Shown one piece after another: positions 1-9,453 of a stretch of 64,000 nt of DNA. Source of the stretch: Herbaspirillum robiniae. Lineage in GTDB: Bacteria > Pseudomonadota > Gammaproteobacteria > Burkholderiales > Burkholderiaceae_D. The notes under the pieces are model-generated. The model was not told where the DNA came from and searched no databases. It worked only from the letters and a program-made list of their open reading frames with translations. The position numbers and the translations under genes were made by a program. Where the stretch lies: the NCBI RefSeq assembly GCF_002213415.1, contig NZ_NJGU01000006.1, positions 124,001 through 188,000 of the forward strand. Reading direction: 5' to 3'. Positions within the stretch are counted from its first letter, which is position 1, and each line of letters begins with the position of its first letter.

Positions 1-464
1 AGCAGCACCACCGGGAAGGCCGCCTGCCCCAGCTCCTTTAACGGCGTCACATTGCGCCCCTGGGTATTGAACAGCAGGCCCTCGACGCTGTAGGAATGTA
101 GCGCCGCCAGCGACTGCTTCTCGCGCTCCTCGTCGTTGCCGGTATTGCACAGCATCAGCGTGTAACCGTACTTCTGGCAGGCCGCTTCCGCGCCGTGCAG
201 CACCGCCACCGAATAGGGATTCAGGATGTCGGCCACCAGCATGCCGATCAGCCGGGTGCGCCCGCCCTTCAGTCCGCGCGCCATCTGGCTTGGCTGGTAA
301 CCCAGGCGCGCGATGGTCTTGCCGATCTGGTCGCGCAGGCGCACCGACAGCGCGTCGAATTCGCCGCCGAGGTAACGCGATACGCTGGTTTTCGACACCC
401 CGGCCTCACGCGCGACCTGCGCGATCGTGACCCGGTCGGTGCCGGTCTTTGTGTTTTGTCTCAC
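1..464 (-). CDS. LacI-family transcriptional regulator, N-terminal part (cut by window edge)
   Basis: DNA-binding repressor or activator of the LacI/GalR family; only about the first 154 residues are present because the gene runs off the left edge. The N-terminus reads as a classic LacI helix-turn-helix (VTIAQVAREAGVSKTSVSRY), followed by the hinge and the start of the periplasmic-binding-like effector domain (RTRLIGMLVADILNPY). A GTG start at 464 is used because the nearest upstream ATG (541) is in another frame and stops at once; no strong ribosome site is visible. A perfect palindrome lies about 90 bp upstream, which suggests autoregulation. The effector and target genes are not in this window. 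Confidence 0.85.
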   Translation of the reverse strand, partial: MRQNTKTGTDRVTIAQVAREAGVSKTSVSRYLGGEFDALSVRLRDQIGKTIARLGYQPSQMARGLKGGRTRLIGMLVADILNPYSVAVLHGAEAACQKYGYTLMLCNTGNDEEREKQSLAALHSYSVEGLLFNTQGRNVTPLKELGQAAFPVVL

Positions 465-753
465 TGTTGCCCGCCAAATCTGTTGATCGCGTCGCGATCG
501 TTGTCAGTCGATTTGTGCTTCTCGGGTTCCGGGCTGCTCATTTATTGAATCTTTTGGAACCGGTTCCAAGATAGCAGCGCAAAAAATGTTTGGCAAACGC
601 TTTCAGATGAAAAATTTGAGGCGCTTGGATGAAGTTGAGCGGATAGTGACGGAATGCAATATGAAATGCGAGCAAGTACCCGCAGGCCGACCTTCTCATC
701 GCATGCGACAACAGGCCGGCGACACCGCTGGGAGATGCGCCGGCCTTGGCCAG
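465..753. other. Intergenic region, no gene
   Basis: Between the LacI-family start and the terminator of the formate dehydrogenase operon I find no convincing gene. Short open frames here have neither ribosome sites nor recognisable products. The only clear element is the palindromic operator at 554-569. Confidence 0.6.
554..569. promoter_or_regulatory. Perfect 16-bp palindrome, likely LacI-family operator
   Basis: TTGGAACCGGTTCCAA is a perfect palindrome with the central CG typical of LacI/GalR operators. It lies upstream of the LacI-family gene starting at 464, so autoregulation is the simplest reading. Inferred from symmetry and position only. Confidence 0.6.
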
Positions 754-781
754 AAAAAGAAAAAGCCGCCCGAAGGCGGCT
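754..781 (-). terminator. Rho-independent terminator of the fds operon
   Basis: Perfect 7-bp stem AGCCGCC/GGCGGCT with a CGAA loop, next to an A-rich run on the + strand (754-763) that becomes a U-rich tract in the leftward transcript. It lies just downstream of fdsD. Confidence 0.8.
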
Positions 782-817
782 GGTGGATCGATGCGCGAGG
801 TCCGCTGCGGGCCGCGC

Positions 818-1045
818 TCACACGGCCTGCTGCTGCATATGCTTGTGCACGGCTTCCAGCACGATGGGATCCAGGCCCTCGCCTTGCGTGCGATCGATAT
901 AGTCAAGGAAGGCCTTGCGCATGCGCGGCTCCCAGAAACGCTTGAGATGCGATGCCAGATCGGCCACGGCCTGCTCGCGGTCGGGCATGGTGGAGAAAAA
1001 AGAGCCGATCTGGTTGGCCATCTTGATCAGGTGTTCGGTGTTCAT
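818..1045 (-). CDS. fdsD: NAD-dependent formate dehydrogenase, delta subunit
   Basis: Small fifth protein of the soluble molybdenum formate dehydrogenase operon, needed for assembly or maturation in related systems (family knowledge). 75 residues, with no cofactor motif; the sequence MNTEHLIKMANQIGSFF and the later RFWEPRMRKAFLDYI are typical of FdsD. A strong ribosome site (GGAGG) sits 7-8 bases before the ATG. It is the last gene of the operon, 48 bp after fdhD, with a terminator directly downstream. Confidence 0.93.
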   Translation of the reverse strand: MNTEHLIKMANQIGSFFSTMPDREQAVADLASHLKRFWEPRMRKAFLDYIDRTQGEGLDPIVLEAVHKHMQQQAV

Positions 1046-1093
1046 GTGTCGTCCTCCTGCAAATGTTGTTATATCGCTGCCCCAGCCTGCACT

Positions 1094-1939
1094 TCAGCGC
1101 AGCCGGTGCGGCCTGGCATAGACCACATGCCCCTGTTTGCGCACAAAACCGAGCAGCGTCACATCGGTCTCTTCGGCCAGCCGGATCGCCAGCGCGGTCG
1201 GCGCCGAGATGGCGGCGATGAAGCCGATGCCTACCGTGGCCGCTTTCTGCACCATCTCGTAGCTGGCGCGGCTGGTGATGATGGCCGCGCCTTGCGAGAA
1301 ATCGGCGCCGTCTTCGGCCAGCGCGCCGATCAGCTTGTCCAGCGCGTTGTGGCGGCCGACGTCCTCGCGCACCAGGGCGATCCTGCCGTCGGCGCCCAGC
1401 CAGGCGGCGGCGTGGGTGGCGCCGGTGATCTGCTGCAATTGCTGGCCGCCCTGCATGTCTTCCAGCGCGGCGTGGATCTGGTCGATGCTGAAGCGTGCGC
1501 CGCCGGCGGCCACCGCTTTGGGATGGCGCACCGCCTGCTCCAGCGTCTCGGCGCCGCACAGGCCGCAGCCGGTGCGACCGGTCAGGTTGCGGCGCTTCTC
1601 CTTCAATGCCACGAAACGCTCGGTGGCGATGCGCATCTGCACCTGCACGCCCTCGCAACCGGGGACGATCTCGCATTCATACAACTCGCCCGGCTCGGCC
1701 ACGATGCCCTCGGTGAGCGAGAAGCCCAGCGCGAAGTCCTCCAGGTCGGCCGGCGTGGCCATCATCACGGCGTGCGAGATGCCGTTGTATTCCAATGCGA
1801 TGGGCACTTCCTCGGCCACCACGTCGTCCACCGTCTCGCGACGGCCGTCGCGCCAGCGGTCCACGCTCACGCGGGCTGAAGTTGCATATTCGCCGGTGGC
1901 TTCATCGACGTTGGGGGATGGGGGGATGCGTGCGTTCAT
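1094..1939 (-). CDS. fdhD: Formate dehydrogenase accessory sulfurtransferase FdhD
   Basis: Transfers sulfur from a cysteine desulfurase to the molybdenum cofactor of formate dehydrogenase, which activates the enzyme (family role; called fdsC in some fds operons). 281 residues, normal length. The CGLC pair in TGCGLCGAETLEQA is the conserved sulfur-relay Cys-x-x-Cys, and GREDVGRHNALDK-type sequence (here VREDVGRHNALDKL) is the second signature. A ribosome site AGGAAA precedes the ATG. It is separated from fdsA by 225 bp holding an inverted REP pair, the only sizeable gap inside the operon. Confidence 0.95.
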   Translation of the reverse strand: MNARIPPSPNVDEATGEYATSARVSVDRWRDGRRETVDDVVAEEVPIALEYNGISHAVMMATPADLEDFALGFSLTEGIVAEPGELYECEIVPGCEGVQVQMRIATERFVALKEKRRNLTGRTGCGLCGAETLEQAVRHPKAVAAGGARFSIDQIHAALEDMQGGQQLQQITGATHAAAWLGADGRIALVREDVGRHNALDKLIGALAEDGADFSQGAAIITSRASYEMVQKAATVGIGFIAAISAPTALAIRLAEETDVTLLGFVRKQGHVVYARPHRLR

Positions 1940-2010
1940 GCTTTCCTGCGGTTCATTGTGTAACGGTATGACGATGCTGCGTGCTACGGAGAAATCACGT
2001 TAATGCCTCC

Positions 2011-2110
2011 ACCGCCGTGTCGTTCCGGCGCAGGCCGGAACCCAGTGACGTGCGGGGTGCATCCACGGCCGTTTAACGTCGCTGGATCCCGGCTTTCGCC
2101 GGGATGACGG
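2011..2110. repeat. Inverted REP pair inside the fds operon
   Basis: Two hairpins in opposite orientation: GTTCCGGCGCAGGCCGGAAC (2022-2041) and a second with stem ATCCCGGC/GCCGGGAT (2086-2105). The first is followed by CCCAGTGACGT and the second preceded by ACGTCGCTGG, so the two halves mirror each other. The architecture and flanking words match the 140-bp elements at 47.2-48.3 kb. It sits between fdsA and fdhD and could affect mRNA stability or partial termination there. Confidence 0.8.
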
Positions 2111-2164
2111 TTTATATTTCGACGGCAACCGGGCGGATCGTCGTGACACCGCGCCGGCCACCCA

Positions 2165-5044
2165 TCACTTCGTCACCAACGGCTCCGCCGCCTTCTCACC
2201 CTTCAGCAGGTCAAGCTGCTCGCGGTTGAAGCGCTGGTAGTGCTGCTGCCATTGCGACGGCTGCACGACGGGCTGCGGCAGCACCTGCACCGCCGTCACC
2301 TTGTACTCGGGGCAGTTGGTGGCCCAGTCCGAGTTGTCGGTGGTGATCACGTTGGCGCCCGATTCCGGGAAGTGGAAAGTGGTGTACACCACGCCCGGCT
2401 GCACCTTCTCCGTCACGGTCGCACGCAGCACGGTCTGGCCGGCGCGCGATTCGATGCCGACCCAGTCGCCCTCGCGGATGCCGCGGTCCTCGGCGTCGTG
2501 CGGGTGAATTTCCAGCACGTCCTCGCTGTGCCACTGCGAGTTCTCGGTGCGGCGCGTCTGGGCGCCGACGTTGTACTGCGACAGGATGCGGCCGGTGGTC
2601 AGGATCAGCGGGTAGCGCTGCGTCACCTTCTCGTCGGTGGCGAAGTATTGCGTGTTGAGGAACTTGCCCTTGCCGCGGATGAAGCTGCCGATGTGCATGA
2701 TGGGCGTGCCCTCGGGCGCGGCGTCGTTGCACGGCCACTGGATGCTGCCCAGCTTCTCCAGCTTGGCATAGTTGACGCCGTGGAAACTCGGCGTCAGCGC
2801 GGCGATCTCGTCCATGATTTCAGAGGGATGATTGTACGGCATCGGGTAGCCCAGCGCTTCGGCCAGGGCCACCGTGACTTCCCAGTCGGACTTGCCGGCC
2901 TTGGGCGGCATCACCTTGCGCACGCGCGAGATGCGGCGCTCGGCGTTGGTGAAGGTGCCGTCCTTTTCCAGGAACGAGGAGCCGGGCAGGAACACGTGGG
3001 CGTACTTGGCGGTTTCGTTCAGGAACAGGTCCTGCACCACGATGCATTCCATCGCCTGCAGGGCGGCCGCCACGTGCTGGGTGTTGGGGTCGGACTGCAC
3101 GATGTCCTCGCCCTCGCAGTACAGGCCCTTGAAGCTGCCGTCCAGCGCGGCGTCGAACATGTTGGGAATGCGCAGGCCCGGCTCCGGGTTCAGCGTCACG
3201 CCCCAGGCCTGCTCGAACTGGCCGCGCACGGTGGAGTCCGAGATATGGCGATAGCCCGGCAGCTCGTGCGGGAAGGAACCCATGTCGCACGAGCCCTGCA
3301 CGTTGTTCTGGCCGCGCAGCGGGTTCACGCCCACGCCTTCGCGGCCGACGTTGCCGGTGCACATGGCCAGGTTGGCGATGCCGATCACGGTGGTGGAACC
3401 CTGCGCGTGTTCGGTCACGCCCAGGCCGTAGTAGATGGCGGCGTTGCCGCCGGTGGCGAACAGCCGCGCGGCGCCGCGGATCTGCTCGGCCGGCACGCCG
3501 GTGACTTCGGCCATGGCCTCGGGCGAATTGTCCGGCCGCAGCACGAACTCCTTCCAGTCGTTGTAGGACTTCACGTCGCAGCGCTCGAGGATGTAGTCCT
3601 CCTTCTGCAAGCCTTCGGACAGCACCACATGCGCCAGCGCGGTGATGATGGCGACGTTGGTGCCGGGGCGCAGCTTCAGGTGGTAGTCGGCCTGCACGTG
3701 CGGCGACTTGACCATCTCGGTGCTGCGCGGGTCGATCACGATCAGCCTGGCGCCCTGGCGCACGCGGCGCTTGATCTGCGACGCGAACACCGGGTGGCCG
3801 GAGGCCGGATTGGCGCCCATGATCAGGATCACGTCGGACTTCATCACCGAGTCGAAGGTCTGGGTGCCGGCCGACTCGCCCAGCGTCTGCTTCAGGCCGT
3901 AGCCGGTGGGCGAATGACACACGCGCGCGCAGGTGTCGACGTTGTTGTTGCCGAAGGCGGCGCGCACCAGTTTCTGCACCAGGTAAGTCTCCTCGTTGGT
4001 GCAGCGCGAGGAGGTGATGCCGCCGATGGAATCCTTGCCATGCTTGGCCTGGATGCGGCGGAACTCGCTGGCCGCATAGGACAGCGCCTCGTCCCACGAC
4101 ACCTCGCGCCACGGATCGTTGATGCTCTTGCGGATCATCGGGTTGAGGATGCGGTCCTTGTGCGTCGCATAACCCCAGGCGAAACGCCCCTTCACGCAGG
4201 AGTGGCCGTGGTTGGCCTTGCCGTCCTTGTACGGCACCATGCGCACCACCTCGTTGCCCTTCATCTCGGCCTTGAACGAGCAGCCCACGCCGCAATAGGC
4301 GCAGGTGGTGACCGCGCTGTGCTCGGCCTGGCCCATCATGATCACGGTCTTCTCGGTCAGCGTCGCGGTCGGGCAGGCCTCCACGCAGGCGCCGCAGGAC
4401 ACGCACTCGGATTCCATGAAGCTGTCCATCTGGCCGGCCGAGACGCGCGACTCGAAGCCGCGGCCGTTGATGGTCAGCGCGAAGGTGCCCTGGGTCTCCT
4501 CGCAGGCGCGCACGCAGCGGTTGCAGACGATGCACTTGGATGGGTCATAGGTGAAGTAGGGATTGGACTCGTCCTTCTTCAGCTCCAGGTGGTTCTCGCC
4601 CTCGTAGCCGTAGCGCACTTCGCGCAGGCCGACGGCGCCGGCCATGTCCTGCAGTTCGCAGTTGCCGTTGGTCGGGCAGGTCAGGCAGTCCAGCGGGTGG
4701 TCGGAGATGTAGAGCTCCATCACGCCGCGGCGGATCTCGGCCAGCTTGGGCGTCTGCGTGCTGACCTTCATGCCCGGCTCGCAGGGCGTGGTGCAGGAGG
4801 CCGGGTAGCCTTTCATCTTGCGGCCGTCCTTCTCGATCTCCACCAGGCACAGGCGGCAGGAGCCGAAGGGTTCCAGGCTGTCGGTGGCGCACAGCTTGGG
4901 CACGTTGATGCCTGCCTCGACCGAGGCGCGCATGACCGAGGTGCCGGCCGGCACCGTGACGGCGACGCCGTCGATCTCCAGCGTGACTTCCTGTTCCGCG
5001 ACGCGCGCCGGAGTGCCGTAGTCGGTTTCATTGAGCTGATTCAT
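2165..5044 (-). CDS. fdsA: NAD-dependent formate dehydrogenase, alpha (catalytic) subunit
   Basis: Oxidises formate to CO2 at a bis-MGD molybdenum (or tungsten) centre and passes electrons through Fe-S clusters to FdsB/FdsG and NAD+; cytoplasmic. 959 residues. In order: N-terminal 2Fe-2S ferredoxin domain (GSCRLCLVEI, about residue 60), a NuoG-like Cys/His cluster (DHPLDCLTCPTNGNCELQ), two 4Fe-4S motifs (CIVCNRCVRACE and CVSCGACVEACP), then the molybdopterin oxidoreductase domain starting with a 4Fe-4S site (CAYCGVGCSF). Cys in ARVCHSP is the metal ligand, so this is the Cys and not the selenocysteine type. GGAGG precedes the ATG by 8 bases. Gap to fdsB is 38 bp. Confidence 0.97.
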   Translation of the reverse strand: MNQLNETDYGTPARVAEQEVTLEIDGVAVTVPAGTSVMRASVEAGINVPKLCATDSLEPFGSCRLCLVEIEKDGRKMKGYPASCTTPCEPGMKVSTQTPKLAEIRRGVMELYISDHPLDCLTCPTNGNCELQDMAGAVGLREVRYGYEGENHLELKKDESNPYFTYDPSKCIVCNRCVRACEETQGTFALTINGRGFESRVSAGQMDSFMESECVSCGACVEACPTATLTEKTVIMMGQAEHSAVTTCAYCGVGCSFKAEMKGNEVVRMVPYKDGKANHGHSCVKGRFAWGYATHKDRILNPMIRKSINDPWREVSWDEALSYAASEFRRIQAKHGKDSIGGITSSRCTNEETYLVQKLVRAAFGNNNVDTCARVCHSPTGYGLKQTLGESAGTQTFDSVMKSDVILIMGANPASGHPVFASQIKRRVRQGARLIVIDPRSTEMVKSPHVQADYHLKLRPGTNVAIITALAHVVLSEGLQKEDYILERCDVKSYNDWKEFVLRPDNSPEAMAEVTGVPAEQIRGAARLFATGGNAAIYYGLGVTEHAQGSTTVIGIANLAMCTGNVGREGVGVNPLRGQNNVQGSCDMGSFPHELPGYRHISDSTVRGQFEQAWGVTLNPEPGLRIPNMFDAALDGSFKGLYCEGEDIVQSDPNTQHVAAALQAMECIVVQDLFLNETAKYAHVFLPGSSFLEKDGTFTNAERRISRVRKVMPPKAGKSDWEVTVALAEALGYPMPYNHPSEIMDEIAALTPSFHGVNYAKLEKLGSIQWPCNDAAPEGTPIMHIGSFIRGKGKFLNTQYFATDEKVTQRYPLILTTGRILSQYNVGAQTRRTENSQWHSEDVLEIHPHDAEDRGIREGDWVGIESRAGQTVLRATVTEKVQPGVVYTTFHFPESGANVITTDNSDWATNCPEYKVTAVQVLPQPVVQPSQWQQHYQRFNREQLDLLKGEKAAEPLVTK

Positions 5045-5082
5045 GATGCAAACCTCCGCAATACGATGAACTTGAGTGGGGA

Positions 5083-6638
<1,556 letters not shown>

Positions 6639-6642
<4 letters not shown>

Positions 6643-7118
6643 GATGCCTCCCGCTTGGCCTGCACCAGCCGCTGGAATTTGTCGGCGCCGACGCGCGCGT
6701 GCAGCTCGTCGTCGATCGTGAGGTTGGGGCCGCAGGCGCACTGGCCGAGGCAATACACCGGCTCCAGCGTGAACATGCCGTCCGCCGTGGACTCGTGGAA
6801 ACCGCAGCCCAGCACGTTCTGCGCATGCTCGGCCAGCGCCTCGGAACCGCGCGCCTGGCAGGCCTCGGCCCGGCATACCTGCACCACGTGCTTGCCCGGC
6901 GGCTGCTGGCGGAAGAAGTGGTAGAAGGAAATCACGCCATGCACCTCGGCGCGCGAGACGTTGAGCTCGCCTGCGATCATGGGCACGGCGTCGGCCGGAA
7001 TGTAGCCGACCTTCTCCTGTATCCCGTGCAGGATGGGCAGCATGGCGCCGGCCATCCCCTTGCGTTCGGCGATGATGCCGCGCACCGCCGCCACGTCGAA
7101 AATCTGTTGCCTGTTCAT
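6639..7118 (-). CDS. fdsG: NAD-dependent formate dehydrogenase, gamma (2Fe-2S) subunit
   Basis: NuoE-like subunit that binds one 2Fe-2S cluster beside FdsB. 159 residues. The four ligands are visible as CRAEAC (first Cys pair region) and CLGQCACGP, with SFYHFF upstream as in the family. The ATG at 7118 (MNRQQIFDV) was chosen over longer in-frame extension because it follows an AGGAGA ribosome site and gives the usual length. It is the first gene of the fdsG-fdsB-fdsA-fdhD-fdsD operon and overlaps fdsB by 4 bp. Confidence 0.95.
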
Positions 7119-7583
7119 TGAAGTCTCCTGCCTTGCGATGGTGCGGCCGTCGTCCCTGGGGATCTTGTTGCCGGCCGCGAATTTCAAATGAAACCGGGTA
7201 GGGGCAGGCCTGCTATGGGCCGGCCCGCTCGAACGAAGTGAGGTAAAGAAGGGAGAGGAACGCCGCGGCCGGCGCGACAAGGCGCGGCGCCGGGATACGC
7301 GGCGCGGGCAAAAGCGATGCCCGGGAACCATGAGAGATGGCCCTGCGCATGGATACAGCTGGTCTCCGTTGTTGCATGTTCTCCCTGCCTTTGCGGGTTG
7401 GTACAGAACACTGCGGATACGGCCCCTGCACATACCGGACATGCCGGCGCCGTTCCCTGTTTTTTGATAGTCGCTGACACAACCCGCCTGCGGATGCGCT
7501 CCCCTTGCGGGTTGTGTCAGCGGCTTTCGCCGCTTGCCGGCCCTCTTGCGGGGGCCGGCGGTATTGCCTGCGTCAGGTTCCGA
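7119..7583. promoter_or_regulatory. fds upstream/leader region with conserved box and hairpins
   Basis: 465 bp without a gene between the transporter stop and fdsG. It contains a GGGCCGGCCC palindrome (7217-7226) inside a box (7194-7226) related to one upstream of the transporter at 9297-9325. It also has a 15-bp perfect inverted repeat (7473-7487 with 7507-7521) and two more GC-rich hairpins at 7519-7534 and 7536-7559. No open frame here looks like a gene. Confidence 0.6.
7473..7559. repeat. 15-bp inverted repeat and two adjoining hairpins
   Basis: GCTGACACAACCCGC (7473-7487) and its exact complement (7507-7521) enclose a 19-base loop. AGCGGC/GCCGCT (7519-7534, TTTC loop) shares bases with the right arm, so the two stems cannot form together in one strand. 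GCCGGCCC/GGGCCGGC follows at 7536-7559. No U-tract follows the structure in either direction, so this is not a standard terminator. Confidence 0.7.
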
Positions 7584-9233
7584 TCAACGGAACAGCACTG
7601 CCGACTTCTGCAGCACCAGGGTGATGCCCCAGATCAGCGGGATGCCCACTGCCGCCCATGCCAGGCCGATCACCAGCGGGTTGCCGCCGGAACCGATCTT
7701 GGACATGTCGTCCGAGGACGCGGTGGCGGCCGCTTCGGCAGCCGACTTCTCGTGCGCCAGCTTCTTCTCGGCAGCCAGTTCTTCCGGCGTCATGAAGTGC
7801 TTGGCGGCGACCGGGCGGATCAGCAGGTTGCAGATCAGGCCCAGCACCAGCATGCCGGCCAGGATGTACATCGTGGTGTTGTAGACCTGGTCCTTGGGCA
7901 TGCCCAGCGACAGCTGGTACTCACGCATGTAGTTCACCACCACCGGGCCCAGGATGCCGGCGGTCGCCCACGCGGTCAGCAGGCGGCCGTGGATGGCGCC
8001 CACCATCTGGGTGCCGAACAGGTCGGCCAGGTAAGCCGGCACGGTGGCGAAACCGCCGCCGTACATCGACAGGATGATGCAGACCGCGCCGACGAACAGC
8101 GCGATGCTGTGGCCCTTGGCCGACCACGGCAGGCTGACGTACAGCACGAAGCCCAGCACGAAGAAGATCGCGTAGGTCATCTTGCGGCCGAAGAAGTCCG
8201 AGCACGAGGCCCAGGCGAAGCGACCGCCGATGTTGAACAGGCTGATCAGGCCGGTGAAGCCTGCCGCCAGCGCGGCGATGGCGGCCTTCTGCTCGACCGA
8301 CAGGTCGTTGAAGCCGACATTGACGCCCAGCAGGTGACCGCCGAACACTTCCTGCAGCATCGGCGAGGCGATGCCGATGACGCCGATACCGGCCGACACG
8401 TTCAGGCACAGCACCAGCCACACCAGCCAGAACTGGGGAATGCCCCAGACCTTGGAGACGTGCACGTGGTTCTGGGTGATCATGGTGCCGCTGCCGGCAG
8501 CGGGAACCGGCGGGGTCCAGCCGGCCGGCTTCCAGCCCGAAGGCGGAACGCGGTAGCCGAAGGCGCCGGCCATCATGAACACGAAGTAGATGATCGCCAT
8601 GACGACGAAGGTTTCCCACACGCCCACCGAGGTCGGGGAGGCGAACTTCTTCATCAGCGCATCGGCCAGCGGGGTGCCGACCAGCGCGCCGCCGCCGAAG
8701 CCCATGATGGCCATGCCGGTCGCCATGCCGCGGCGGTCCGGGAACCACTTGATCAGGGTCGAGACGGGCGAGATGTAGCCCAGGCCCAGGCCTACGCCGC
8801 CGATGACGCCGGAGCCGACCCACATCAGCCACAGCTGGTGGGTCTTGACGCCCAACGCCGAGATCAGCAGGCCGCCGCACCAGCACACGGCTGCCACGAC
8901 ACCGGCCTTGCGGGGACCGGCGTGTTCCAGCCAGCCGCCCCAGATCGCCGCCGAGATGCCCAGCAGCACGAAGAACATCGTGTACATCCAGCCCAGCATG
9001 GAAATCTTCCAGTCACAGGCGGACGAGAAGATCTGCGCGAAGAAGCCGACATCGGCGCCGCAGGCGATGGGCGCGGTCACGCCCAGCGCCTTGGACAGCG
9101 GCAGCCAGAACACGGAAAAGCCGTAGGCCATGCCGATACAAAGGTGAATTGCAAGTGCGGCCGGCGGCACCAACCAGCGGTTGAAGCCCGGCTTGGCAAC
9201 CGTATGTTCCTTGTTCAGGAAATCGAAAGCCAT
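7584..9233 (-). CDS. MFS transporter of the oxalate/formate antiporter (OFA) family
   Basis: Inner-membrane permease, probably moving formate, oxalate or a related carboxylate for the adjacent formate dehydrogenase. 549 residues, longer than many family members because of an N-terminal extension and an insertion with two Cys (GADVGFFAQIFSSACDW). Many membrane segments and MFS loops are visible, such as WFPDRRGMATGMAIMGFGGG, characteristic of OFA proteins. The ATG has a very strong site GGAGGA 6-7 bases upstream. Same strand as fds and 465 bp upstream of fdsG; a divergent ModE-like regulator lies behind it. Exact substrate is inferred from context. Confidence 0.85.
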   Translation of the reverse strand: MAFDFLNKEHTVAKPGFNRWLVPPAALAIHLCIGMAYGFSVFWLPLSKALGVTAPIACGADVGFFAQIFSSACDWKISMLGWMYTMFFVLLGISAAIWGGWLEHAGPRKAGVVAAVCWCGGLLISALGVKTHQLWLMWVGSGVIGGVGLGLGYISPVSTLIKWFPDRRGMATGMAIMGFGGGALVGTPLADALMKKFASPTSVGVWETFVVMAIIYFVFMMAGAFGYRVPPSGWKPAGWTPPVPAAGSGTMITQNHVHVSKVWGIPQFWLVWLVLCLNVSAGIGVIGIASPMLQEVFGGHLLGVNVGFNDLSVEQKAAIAALAAGFTGLISLFNIGGRFAWASCSDFFGRKMTYAIFFVLGFVLYVSLPWSAKGHSIALFVGAVCIILSMYGGGFATVPAYLADLFGTQMVGAIHGRLLTAWATAGILGPVVVNYMREYQLSLGMPKDQVYNTTMYILAGMLVLGLICNLLIRPVAAKHFMTPEELAAEKKLAHEKSAAEAAATASSDDMSKIGSGGNPLVIGLAWAAVGIPLIWGITLVLQKSAVLFR

Positions 9234-9296
9234 TATTCCTCCGAATATTTATGTAGAGATTGATGTGGTGGATCTGAGGAGGGAATCCGCGGCAAA

Positions 9297-9325
9297 GCCG
9301 GTAGGGGCGGTTCGTGGGCCGGCCC
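9297..9325 (-). promoter_or_regulatory. Conserved upstream box shared with fdsG
   Basis: On the transcribed strand GGGCCGGCCC (9316-9325) is followed by CCGCCCCTACCGGC. The related fdsG box (7194-7226) has GGGCCGGCCC, then CTGCCCCTACCCGG. Both lie roughly 65-110 bp before the start codon of their gene. Probably a shared operator or 5'-UTR element; function inferred. Confidence 0.5.
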
Positions 9326-9353
9326 ATCTTTGCGACGATGTCCCTCTCTTGTT

Positions 9354-9379
9354 TATATATGTACAACACTGCATATATT
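9354..9379. promoter_or_regulatory. AT-rich inverted repeat, possible ModE-like operator
   Basis: TATATATG (9354-9361) and CATATATT (9372-9379) form an imperfect inverted repeat with a 10-base spacer, reminiscent of ModE sites (TATAT halves). It lies between the transporter and the divergent ModE-like regulator at 9454, suitably placed to control both. Inference from symmetry and context. Confidence 0.5.
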
Positions 9380-9453
9380 TTTTATCATTTATGCAGGCTG
9401 ACGCGAAATTATCACCTAAAAACGGCCCGCTCAATATGCTATCTTTTACATAA

